A DNA stretch of 64,000 nt from Bactrocera neohumeralis (lineage: Eukaryota; Arthropoda; Insecta; Diptera; Tephritidae). The first letter of the stretch is position 1; every line of letters starts with the position of its first letter. Below the pieces are notes generated by a model, which had not been told where the DNA came from, ran no database searches, and saw only the letters and a program-made list of their open reading frames with translations. Location of the stretch: NCBI RefSeq assembly GCF_024586455.1, contig NC_065922.1:38498089-38562088 (forward strand), in the 5' to 3' direction. Both the position numbers and the translations under genes were made by a program. This document shows, one piece after another, positions 44,447-54,584 of the stretch.

Positions 44447-45249
44447 GGGGCTATATTAGTGTGACACTTTCAAAAAATTTTTGTTTTTTTTTACTTTTTC
44501 GATAGTTTATATATCCAAAAATATCCTGTGAAATCGGCAAGGTCGTATCTTGAAGAGTTTTTGAATGGCAGCGTTCTAAACAGCGACCGCTCAGAGGTCC
44601 AAACATACTAGTATATGTATACTATATATACATATGTATGTATAAGTGAAATTTTAAACGCGTTTTCCTCGAAATGACATTTTTCAAAATTGCTGACAAC
44701 ATAACGCAACGAGAAATTGACCGATCGGCTTCAAATTAAAACTGGATATAGTTGGATACTTTTACTATACAATGAACTACGATATTTTTGATTAGCTGAA
44801 AATTGTCAATTTGGCATTAAAAACACAACCATTTTTTCGCAAAAAAACGATTTTTTTTACAAAATTACGCCATTTTCTTAATTTTTGATATTTTTCAAAG
44901 ATCGTTCATTGTATAGAAAATAATATTTTCTTAATTTTTGATATTTTTCAAAGATCGTTCATTGTATAGAAAATATATTTAAGTTTAATAAACATTTTGA
45001 ATTTTTTTGTTTCAGCTACTCATTCGACCGGAATCATGTCAACAGTTGAGGCACTTTTTTTCGGCACTTCCGCAGACAGCACATAACTCCGTTATTTTTC
45101 AATATTTTTGTAAAAAAAAAAAATTTTAATATAGCTAAAAATATACTTTATTACGTCCATAGAACGTCGAAACATTCAATCTAGTGCTTTCTTTTAAAAA
45201 AATTCACGAAAATCGCCTAAGTTTTCATGCGTCACACTGGTATAGCGCC
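44447..45249 (-). mobile_element. TTAA-flanked element, family C
   Basis: It is bounded by TTAA at 44443-44446 and 45250-45253. TIRs are GGGGCTATATTAGTGTGAC and, inverted, GGCGCTATACCAGTGTGAC (16 of 19 positions agree). The termini differ from families A and B, yet the same two core blocks are present on the minus strand at 44648-44673 and 44720-44737. It is 803 bp and non-coding. Confidence 0.85.
44872..44977. repeat. 53-bp tandem duplication inside the family C element
   Basis: Two essentially identical 53-bp units, each with TCTTAATTTTTGATATTTTT and GATCGTTCATTGTATAG, start at 44872 and 44925. The lack of divergence implies a recent duplication. Confidence 0.95.
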
Positions 45250-45253
45250 TTAA

Positions 45254-47470
45254 GCTATAAAAATCCAACTGTGAAGGGTATTAAAGCTTGGCTTAAAACA
45301 AACGTTAATGTTAATGTTTTATTAATCTCAATTAATAAATTTATTCTGCAGATAATCTCTTGTTTATATTAATTATAATTTTATATTTATTTATTATAAG
45401 CTTCCATTGATGTAAAAAAAGAATTAGGATCATAAATAATATATACAATAAAATAGAGCGTTCATAACATCCTCATACAATGCGTTGTTTTTTACATAAC
45501 ATCGTAATTACTGCACTTTAGAATTGTTGTTAGGTTAAATTTGGGTTCTTTTCCTAACGACTTTTTCTCTAATTGTGCTACGTATGTATGTATGACTCAA
45601 CAAAAAATTTAAACAACAATTTCAAGCTAATTGTTTAATTCTTTATTTAGCCAATGTTTTATATACATGTGTACGTATTTATGTAACAATTTAGATAAAT
45701 TGAATCTTCTTCTAACATAGTTTTTATGCTCGTCTGTACCTAGGTATGTATATGTGCATATACATAAGTATGTATGCATGCATGCAAACGTTGCCGAACA
45801 TTGCCATTTCCTAAATTTGCCATCAAAGGGTTACATTTTAACCCTTTATGTCCGAGCAGATTTCTTATGATGATAAATTAATTTATTATGTACGAATCAC
45901 CTTTGCATTTTGCCCAAAGGGTTCAAGCGTTACCTACAAAATCATCCCCAGAATAAGGAGAAGCAACACAAACACATTTGGGTTTGAATGAATGTCTCGT
46001 GTCACAACGCTTCCAATGTCCATGCAAAACGGGCCAATACATTTGGTTATGTAAGTATACACACATGTGTGTATATATGTATGTATCTATAAATAAGTAT
46101 GCATGTGATATTAACGAGCTTAACATCGCGGGTTTGACCATGGCGTCTTGTAGCAGGGTGGGTAGAAACGCGTGTCCAGTGGGTGTATAATCTCCATTTT
46201 CAAATATGGCGTACGCAATGCTTACGCTTGAAATAATCTACGACTTGTCTTTCCATTAAAGTGCCGAATACAAGTACTTGCTAAGATTACCATTGTTACC
46301 AACTTTTTGCTCCACGCATGTAAAGCTTTGAAATAAACACATCCTTAATTATTGCGTGGAGATTTTGTTTATACGTTTCGAATAAATTCGTGAAGATGGA
46401 TATATGTATGTACTATGTGCTGCAGGCAAACGTTGACCGTTGTCTCAATTCCTGTCATTGTGGTCTGTGTTTGTATGCCTAAATACAATTTAACAAAAGA
46501 ATATTAACATAAGCAATGAACTAAATGGAAAACAGTGATACATACAGATATACAATGTACATACGTTTGTAGGTTGTAACTTTAACAACCGCACTGTTAA
46601 GACAAAAGTAAGCAAATCTCTGTAGCACATATGTATGTATATTCATGCTGTAAGCATACGAGTACTTCCTCCAGCGGACTTATAAAACTCACCCTCTAAT
46701 CTCCTAGTGGACATCAAGAAGAAACTTGAGCCTTTCTTTCATAGTTTCAAGAGCCATCACTCTATCCAAAAAGCATTGTGACTTTGCTTTTCTGTCTGCT
46801 TACGGTCCACACGACAAGTAAAGTACAGCTACGCTTTGTGGGCATATGCTACCATAAATACACATGAATGTACCGTGCTATGCTCAAATATATGAATGCG
46901 TGCATGAATGAATGCAAACCTTAGGCTATCCTATAGCTTCAATAGGTTTTGCCTTTCAGCACCATATTGTCAACCTGGAAACTCACAATAAAAGGGATAA
47001 AGCACTGCATAAGTGAATTATTAAATCAGAAACCCAGTAACGTGAAAAATGTGTTCGTTTTTGAACGCATTTTTTTTGTGATACCTTTACTGTACGTGCA
47101 AATAAATATTCATAGTAACCGCCATTTATTAAAATTGTTAAACCGTTATTGACAAAATTTAAAATGATAAAAAGCTTGGTTTCCCTGAATTCCGGAAAAA
47201 TAAGATACCGCTATAGCCAAGTGTGTTAAGTATTAAGCCATTCATGTTCGTGCGTTGGCCAGTTCTTCATGAGAGGGTAGCACCGATTTTCTTTACAATT
47301 TTGTATAACATTAAATAATTTTTTTTATTATTAATATATCTTAATTTACAATCTGTCGTAAAACAATAAGTTAACATATTTGACAATTTTTATTCACATT
47401 GATGCATTAAGTGAAATTCGGTCTTTAAATAAGGTTTTGAAACTAATAAGTTTATTACGTAATGGAGGAT
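45254..47470. other. Unannotated, apparently low-repeat stretch
   Basis: ATGT microsatellites lie at 45583-45594, 45743-45790 and 46065-46087. No TE text and no domain-bearing frame was recognised. A GC-richer patch lies at about 46650-46850. It may be among the least transposon-invaded DNA in the window. Confidence 0.4.
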
Positions 47471-47474
47471 GGAG

Positions 47475-48303
47475 TCATGTGAAGAAGTTCACGCAAGTGA
47501 AGAAAGTTTTCTAATTGTCATTCATTTGGGAGTGGCCAGAAACGATTCCCTTACATATAGCTCAAGCAGCTCATTACTTCCGGTTTTAGACTAACTATAC
47601 TCTGGGTAGCCAACAAACATCCATTTGAAGGCGAACCATCCTCGCCAGGGTTGTGTGCTGGGTTTGGGACCCGCCACGTAAAAAACGTTCTCCTGACTGG
47701 TAGTGAATGAGGGCAAGACGAAATGTCTCCTGTTATCAAAGACACAGTCGTCGGACACGCGACGTCACTGTTGACAGTCATAACTTTGAAGTCGTGGATA
47801 ATTTCGTCTATCTTGGAACCAGTATCAACATAAACGCAGAATAACTCTTGCAAACAGGTGCTACTTCGAACTGAGTAGGCAATTGAGAAGTAAAGTCCTC
47901 TCTCGACGAACAAAAACCAAACTCTATAAGTCACTCATTATTCCCGTCCTGCTATATGGTTGAGAGGCATGGACGATGACAACGTCTGATGTGTCGACGT
48001 TACGAGTTTTCGAGAGAAAGGTTCTGCGGAAGATTTATGGTTCAGTCCGACGACATTGGTATAATTCAGCAAATTAAAAGACAGCGGCTACGCTGGCTAA
48101 ATTTACGTCGTCCGAACGGACGAAAGCAATTCAGCCCTGAAAGTATTCGACACAGTACCTGCCGAGGGAAGCAGAGGTAGATCTCCACTCCGTTAGAAAG
48201 ACCAGGTGGAGAAAGACCTGTCTTCGTTTGGAATCTCTAATTGGCGACACATTGCGAAAAGAAGAAACGACTGGCGCGCTGTTGTTAACTCGGCTACAAC
48301 CGC
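47475..48303 (+). mobile_element. LINE copy of the same family, leader joined to 3' end
   Basis: The leader (CATTTGGGAGTGGCCAGAAA near 47524, then GTGCTGGGTTTGGGACCCGC near 47656) matches the copies at 41.6 and 58.7 kb. At about 47690 it jumps to the region just after the catalytic box of the reverse transcriptase (a VNEGKTK-like phrase) and runs to the C-terminus (a GISNWRHIAKRRNDWRAVVN-like end) near 48295. The endonuclease and catalytic reverse transcriptase are deleted. Confidence 0.8.
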
Positions 48304-48930
48304 ACCAAATCGCAATTTTTTCGGCATGCAATGCTGACTCAAGGTGTACGTGAGGATTTCTGCCTGACCAATAACGCATATTTTGATTATGGACGAAGCA
48401 ATTCAGCCAGAAATCAGCATCATCGCTGAAGATAATTTTTCGATGAAAATCCGGATCACTTTCAAGTTGTTGCTCAGCCCAATTCACGAACATACAACGG
48501 TTCTGGTTGAAGCGGTTTTAGTTCTTGCGTCAATTTGATCTTGTAAAGATGTAAGCCAAGACCTTTTCGCAAAATTCGTCACAACCACGACGGGTGGGAG
48601 ACTGATTTTAGTCTTCCTCAAGTGATGCGCTAGCGGCAGCAATATTCTCGACACTACGACGTGTACATACTTCTTTGTCTCACTGGTACGGCAACATTTT
48701 GTATATGAGATGTTCCAGTTGCGAAGCCAACATTGTATTTCCTTTAGCAGTGCGTGTGCAGTTTCAGCAGTTTCGCTAGACGATTAGCAGTGTCATCTGC
48801 ATACGAAGGTTTCCTTTTATATATTATTTCGGGATTTGGTAGCACTAGTGTTGAATTCTGGAAACTCACAATTTTATCATAAAGTTTGACATTTTTGATG
48901 ATATCCATATTCAGAACGTTTTAACACATG
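48303..48930 (-). pseudogene. Mariner-superfamily transposase, N-terminal two thirds
   Basis: The minus strand carries NIAAASASLEED-like text, broken DNA-binding text, then an open frame (48303-48493): FVNWAEQQLESDPDFHRKII, FSDDADFWLNCFVHNQNMRY and GRNPHVHLESALHAEKIAIW. The first catalytic Asp (FSDDADFWL) is present. The element is cut exactly where the LINE 3' end begins, after AIWCG. It is the same broad family as 37.1-38.3 kb. The second and third Asp are lost. Confidence 0.75.
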
Positions 48931-48989
48931 AGCACTATTAAATTGCAAATATTTTCACGCGAGTATTTTTTGCAGTTAATTAACTCGTC

Positions 48990-49690
48990 AAGAGCGCATA
49001 GATGATATTAATTCAATTTTTGACGATGAAGCTCCAACAAGGACAAATTTGTATCGATAGTATGGTGAATTAAATAGAGATCGTAGATCACTGCAAAAAG
49101 GGGTTCGGGAAGATCGTCCAAAATCAATTGTTTTTACGGAAACTGTTTATGCTGTCCGCAAACTAATATTGCCAGATTGTGACCTATCGTGAGATAGAGG
49201 CAACTATAGGCATTAGTTGGACATAAGTTTATGCCGTTGTATCCCACAAAATTTGTCGATCGCTCAAAAAAGACCGAAAGCCAAATGGCTGTATGTTTTT
49301 TTTTTTTTTAATATGCACATGCCGCAACCATAATACTAAAATAATGCAGAACAGTAATTTCAAGGAGGAAATGAACCATTTGTTTGTCAGTTGTCTTTCA
49401 GGAAAATAGACCGTCGAAGAGGGATCACTCTTCACCACGAAAACTGCATTTTTGAGCACTCAAAGCATCGATTTGATGAGTTATCCTCCGTATAGCCCTG
49501 ACTTGACAACGAAACTTCTTTTTATTCCCATTCGTAAAAAAATAAACTAAGAGGTCAACGTTTTTCGACACCTGAAAGAGCGGTTGAGACATTCAAAAGA
49601 CATGTTTTGCAGATACCTTAATCAGAGTGGCAAAAGTGCTTCCACAATTAGTTCAAAGAGTTGCAAAAGTGTATAGATCTTAATGGAAAA
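48990..49690 (+). pseudogene. Mariner (DD34D-type) transposase remnant
   Basis: Plus-strand pieces appear in order: a helix-turn-helix and linker (RWYGEFNRDRRSLQKGV-like, with VREDRPKSIVF), a long deletion, then the second catalytic block ITLHHENCIFEHS, where the usual Asp is Glu. The third block is YPPYSPDLTT with the following Asp lost, and the tail RVAKVYRS has a stop. Several stops and shifts show a long-dead copy. Confidence 0.65.
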
Positions 49691-49714
49691 ATTCCGCTGC
49701 GCCGTGCATACATA

Positions 49715-50830
49715 TGTATGTATATCTGAAACCAAATTGATGGTCTGGAATAATGGACAATAATTTTCGAAGAAATATTCTTTCAAGTTTTTTCGACAAT
49801 ATTGTCCGCATGCAATAGTAGTAGATAGGCTTGTTTCGCTTTGGGATCATTATAATTTCAGCATATTTACAAAGCGTAGGGAAATGGCTTAATTTGAAGC
49901 TACTGTTGAAAAGCAATACCAAATATAATAGACACTTCTTATAAACAGCTTTAACACTAGAACTACCAAGACCGTGATTTTGAGGGTTTTCAAATAGTTG
50001 GCAACAGCGTGTGATTTGCATATGTTTGATCTGCAAAAACTGCATTTCAGAGATTTCATCAAAATACCGTTGTCTATTTCTACGATTTCGAGAAGCTTTA
50101 TTGCTACAGTTGGCTGCGGCAAAGAAGGCGGCTTCGTGTATTTGGTAAGTAATTATCTCTACTAGATCATCTAAATCTCGAATTGAGCTTCTCTTCATGT
50201 TGAAATCTATGTTGAAATCAAGTCGGGCTTAAAACATTTTTATGTCGGATCTCTTTTCTAATATACGCTGCATTTGAGCGGTGAGTAAAGCAAGAAAATT
50301 AAAATGAATAAGTAGAGCGGAATGGTTTGAGCTAAGATTGTAATTATTTGTTATTTCAGATTATTGATATTCTGGGATCTATGTCCGTTTAAAATTTTTT
50401 CCATAATATATTTATATAGTTCGCGGCTTTTGGGGTTAGTAAGATGGGATCCCCATCTTGGCTGGTTGGTTTTGAAATCAAATCAGCTAAAAATTTACTA
50501 CCAAGCTTGTCGAAAAATGTAGTAAATGACTGTTTACTTATGTTGAAATGGGAAGGTAGATACAATGTGGTTATGATGGACGCAATTTCAACTGCAGACA
50601 ACGATATCGGTTCTAATATCTAATATTTCAAAGTTGCAAGGATGGTTGCAAGTAATTAGATCGTAAATATTAATTTGGAAAAGAGACTAGTTAGTAAAAT
50701 GATTTTCGGAATTCAAGAAGATACCGATGTTGTTAGTTACAATGTAATATTCGACTTCTAATATATGATTGCTAAGTCCATTGGCCTTCTAATTTGCCAC
50801 CTTAAGGCTTAATTGCATCCTTTTGAAACA
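49715..50830 (-). mobile_element. Jockey-like LINE, internal fragment, reversed
   Basis: Read on the minus strand, the text goes from the endonuclease domain to the start of the reverse transcriptase. There is no 3' end; the fragment stops abruptly at a microsatellite (CATACATATGTATGTATA near 49706). Mariner pieces flank it on the left and HINE-M text on the right. Confidence 0.75.
49716..50601 (-). pseudogene. Jockey-like ORF2: endonuclease end and reverse transcriptase start
   Basis: The upstream piece (50389-50601) has LYLPSHFNISKQSFTTFFDK and LGSKFLADLISKPTSQDG, resembling the jockey APE endonuclease where GGDFN/AKH is expected; the catalytic Asp and Asn are changed. The downstream piece (49716-50198) has RQRYFDEISEMQFLQIKHMQ, then HFPTLCKYAEIIMIPKRNKP, a deletion, and SKKLERIFLRKLLSIIPDHQ-FGFR. 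This is the classic order into the reverse transcriptase. The rest of the enzyme is missing. Confidence 0.78.
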
Positions 50831-50929
50831 AGAGAAGACATCATGGTTATTAACGCGGAGGTCAGCTCAATTTGTTTGGAAACTTGGTACACATGTTTCT
50901 CAGCATCTGCATCAGTTGGTATTGCAGAC

Positions 50930-51620
50930 GGGCGAAATCGGACCACTGTCACGTCCACAAAACGCGATTAAGCGAAAACCTATAAAGTGCCACAACTAAG
51001 CACCAAATTAAAATAATGAACTCTAATTTGGCACAAGAGATTGCAGTGAGGGCACCTATGGACTAAAAGTTTTGAAAAACTGGGCATCGTCCTGCTCTCT
51101 AATTGGTTTAATGCAAAAATCTCTTAAAAACCTAAGCTACGTAAACCAAATTCCTCGGTACAAATCCCGTAGGCACCTCAACCGTCACTGTAAAAAGTAA
51201 ACAAATCGTAGAACGGTATTTCTAAAAGCTACTAAAAGTGCCATAAATCAATAACTGAATACGACACAGATATAAAATTTAACACCCGAGATGAGAAGGG
51301 GCAAAAATTGTATGGCACCGCCCACGTTTAGGTGAAATCACCACCGACCCGACCGACCGATTTCAACCAAATTTGGTATGTAAAATTCTTCTCACATTCC
51401 TTTGTAACAGTGGCAAGAAGAATTAATATAATGGGATAACACTTTACGCGAATAATGACTTTAGAGTATAACATTTTCGTTTTTCTGGCAAACCTTATGC
51501 CGAATATGTCGGTCAGTGTATGTACTATATATAAAATTACTTAGATTCTGATCCTCTGGTTGACGTTTTACATCTTAAGGTATATCCCTGGCTTTGGTTC
51601 TTCCAAGTTGCAAGAGTACT
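50930..51620 (-). mobile_element. HINE family M fragment
   Basis: GACGGGCGAAATCGGACCAC near 50937, GGCACCGCCCACGTTTAGG near 51316, and CTGGTTGACGTTTTACATCT near 51556 match the fragments at 11.5-12.1 and 18.8-20.4 kb. It ends CAAGTTGCAAGAGTACT, the inner part of the reversed 5' end. The terminal stem-loop is replaced by the adjoining mariner. Confidence 0.6.
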
Positions 51621-51624
51621 ATTG

Positions 51625-52180
51625 TGATCAAATTGAAAGGTGAATTTTGTCCATTTCTTCTCCTTCAAAGTAATCCCCTCCCGCTGCAATACACTTATGC
51701 CAACGAATTTTCTAGTCATCATAGCACTTGGAAAAATCGTCCGTCGTGATGGCCATCAGAGCCTTCTTCGATTCAGCTTTTATATCCTCAATTGAGTCAA
51801 AACGGTGTCCTCGGAGTAGTCATGTGAATTTGCTGAATAGCCAGAAGTTACACGAAGGTAAATCAGGCGAATGCGGTGGTTGCGGCACGATATTAGTTGA
51901 AAATGTGGCGAAATGATCACGAATAACTAATGCAGTATGAGATGGTGCATTATCGCACTTCTTTGTTCAATAAATTCAGACATAGTAAAATCGAAGAATT
52001 CACTTTTAGGGCCTCACAAAACTACGCGTATCTCGAATACTAATAAATATTCTGACGTGAAATTTAGCATAGATGTCACTTACAGTACTTCCAACTTACA
52101 GAAAAAAATTTACCGATTCAAAAAACACGCGAAGTATAAATTAAAAATTCACCTTTCCTTTTTTCAAATTTTCACGTCTT
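51625..52180 (-). mobile_element. Mariner deletion derivative
   Basis: The left end (GATCAAATTGAAAGGTGAAT near 51632) and the inverted right end (GGAAAGGTGAATTTTTAA near 52160) share an AAAGGTGAATTTT core, consistent with TIRs. The transposase C-terminus lies on the minus strand. Total length is about 0.55 kb. Confidence 0.65.
51645..51960 (-). pseudogene. Mariner transposase, catalytic C-terminal part
   Basis: The minus-strand order starts at the second catalytic block, CDNAPSHTALVIRDHFATFS, then TNIVPQPPHSPDLPSCNFWL, where Asn replaces the third Asp. FDSIEDIKAESKKALMAI and WHKCIAAGGDYFEGE follow near the end, in mixed frames. The N-terminal two thirds are missing. Confidence 0.75.
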
Positions 52181-52269
52181 TCCGTGCTGTGGTTTTGGCG
52201 TAACGCGCGGACATACAAAAAAGGCGGTTCATTTTTATACATACATATATATAAGATTTGCTTAAAGCT

Positions 52270-53095
52270 TGACAACCTTGATGCAACTTACTACTAAATT
52301 TTCCTCATATTCCACAGGAATCGCCCTCCAGGTACCTTAGAGTTTGCTGATGTTAAAGTTTTCTTGATATTTTGGCTTTCATTAAATCCTAAAAATTTCT
52401 ATTGGATTGGCGTCTGGTGATTGTGATATCCAAGGTAAAGTAACAATTTATTTTCTTGTTTTAATTGAGTACAGAGTCTGCTGCTATGTTTCAGATTATT
52501 GTGTTTTTGCAGAATCTAATCATGAATATTTTTGCCATAAAGCATTTCAGATCGGTTAACTACAGTAAACCATTTTTTTTACATTTTTTTTGTTGTTATA
52601 GCGTTCAGGTTTTCTGAGAAGCACTTCAAAACCCCAAATCCATTAGCAGAGAAACATCCGTAAAGGCACTTTTTGGGGCGTTTAACACTACTTTGAATAA
52701 ATGTTTGTTCCTTTCTTATCCAAACACGTTTCAAGGGGTTGAACAATACAAAAGTTGACTCATTATTAAATATTAAATTGCTCCAATCGGGTTTATGCTT
52801 TTTTGCGCCCACATTTTTTTTCAATGTGTACTTTAAAAAAAAAGGGCGTTTGGTTACAGTGCAGCTGCGTTTGATGGCAGATCTAAACCGTTTTTAAATA
52901 AAAATTGTTTTGCTTTTCTTAGATTGAGTGGTTTCTTCACAAAAATGACGATACATTACGAAGATCGAAAAAACTAAACAAATTGTACCCGTCAGGTCGC
53001 AATTAAACATGTGTTTATTTGCAAAACAATAAAACAGTTTTCCGCGAATTGGTCTCCCAAACAAGAAACCTTATTTTTTGAACGCACTGTATTTT
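52270..53095 (-). pseudogene. Tc1-like transposase remnant (DDE type)
   Basis: The minus-strand open part at 52579-52824 gives WSNLIFNNESTFVLFNPLKR, where the first catalytic Asp is Asn (NNES), then RVWIRKEQTFIQ and a CFSANGFGVLKCFSENLNAI block. Further down, broken text gives ISQSPDANPIE near 52420, the glutamate block of DD34E transposases. The right end shows GAACGCACTGTA near 53084, which inverted is a TACAGTGCGTTC Tc1-like terminus. The left terminus was not found. Several mutations; inactive. Confidence 0.75.
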
Positions 53096-53099
53096 TTTC

Positions 53100-53854
53100 A
53101 ATTCATTCAATTAGTAATTTGCCATCATATGGCGATTTTAACAACTTTGATATCATTTTTTCATCACTTTTAGATCCTGGTTGAATGGTAATCTCTGCTC
53201 CTTACTATAATTTCAAAAGTTTTCGAAAATGTGTCCAGATTATTGCGAAGATAGCAAAACTTCATACTCAAATTTGTTTCTTTGAGTCTAACAGTTTGCC
53301 AGCATATGTTGCACCCTTTTTCATAATTCGGTACTTAATGGTAGGAAATTTTCAGCAATCTCCACAAAACTTTTCCACGATTCACTTTCCAGAACAGTCA
53401 TAATTTTGATAAAATCTGTATCATTCTGTAATTGCCATATCAAATATTTCACCTTTCAGCTTTTCCATAGTAAGTTCAGAAATTTTTTACAAATGTCACT
53501 AAAATAATATTCTTCTACGTCTAAAGCTTTGACAAATTGTTTTATCATTCCTAACTTCGTAACGTATTAAGCAACATAAGTAGTTCATTTTGAAGAAAAT
53601 AACTTTGGTGTAGATGTTTCAGCCTCTGATTTAAGAACATCCATCAGTAGATTGTTTCGATATACATACATATGTACATACATACATATTCCATATTTTC
53701 ATGAATAAGATCCGCACATTTAAAGCATCAAAATTTGCTAAGAAATCTAAATTGTATATTTCTGGTTACGTGGTGTACCTTTAATTTATACTCTTGTTTT
53801 TAAATTATTTATATTTAATGATATTGCAGAAGTCAAGCAGATTTCCGAGGCTTC
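53100..53854. other. Unannotated; short ACAT microsatellite
   Basis: A TACATACATATGTACATACA run lies at about 53661-53690. Nothing else was recognised. Confidence 0.35.
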
Positions 53855-53858
53855 TTAA

Positions 53859-54580
53859 GGGGGTATTCTACTCTAGAACTTTGAAAAATTCGATTTTTTT
53901 TCATATTTTAAAGTTTAGACCCTTAAGAACATATCCTCCAAAGGATTTTTAAAAATTAAAATTATTTTAAGAGCTACAGTTACTTTAGTGACGCAGTACC
54001 TAGCCCGGTTCGGCCGTATCGAATTTTTTAAACGCGTTTTTATCGAAACTACTTTTTCCACACGGTACCGGCATTATCTCAAGTTCTATACAACCGATTT
54101 ACTTGAAATTTTGTGTGAACCTTCTTTATATAATCCTTTATCGTTCCTACCAGCATCGTGTCAAAATTTTTGTTTTTAATATTTTAAAAAAATTCAGGAA
54201 TTTCAAAAAAAAAACGTAAAAAATGATTTTTATTTTCAGGCAGTCGCCATTTTTCAAAAAAAAAATTTCGTGTTCCCTGAGGTAGGGACTATAACAGCAT
54301 CCTTACTGATTAAGAATTTCTTTTGTTTTTTTTTTTTTCAGACCACCAGGAGAGTCAGGATCAATGTCACCAGGATGCGCCATTTTTTTTACACCTGTCT
54401 CTCCCCCCCTCTAATTATTTTAATTTTTAATATTTTTTTGTAAAATTTTTTTTCTGTATTCTTAAGATATCAATAAAAACCACCACCATAAAAAATGGAT
54501 AGTAAAAATATTTTTTGGTTTTTTTTTAAATAAAATTCTAAAAACTGCCCAAAATTTGATTTCTAGACTAGAATACCCCC
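53859..54580 (-). mobile_element. TTAA-flanked element, family A, copy 4, reversed
   Basis: It is bounded by TTAA at 53855-53858 and 54581-54584. It starts GGGGTATTCTACTCTAGAAC and ends CTAGACTAGAATACCCCC. The interior is more diverged than copies 1-3, but the core blocks are kept on the minus strand (54024-54048 and 54092-54112). It is 722 bp. Confidence 0.87.
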
Positions 54581-54584
54581 TTAA

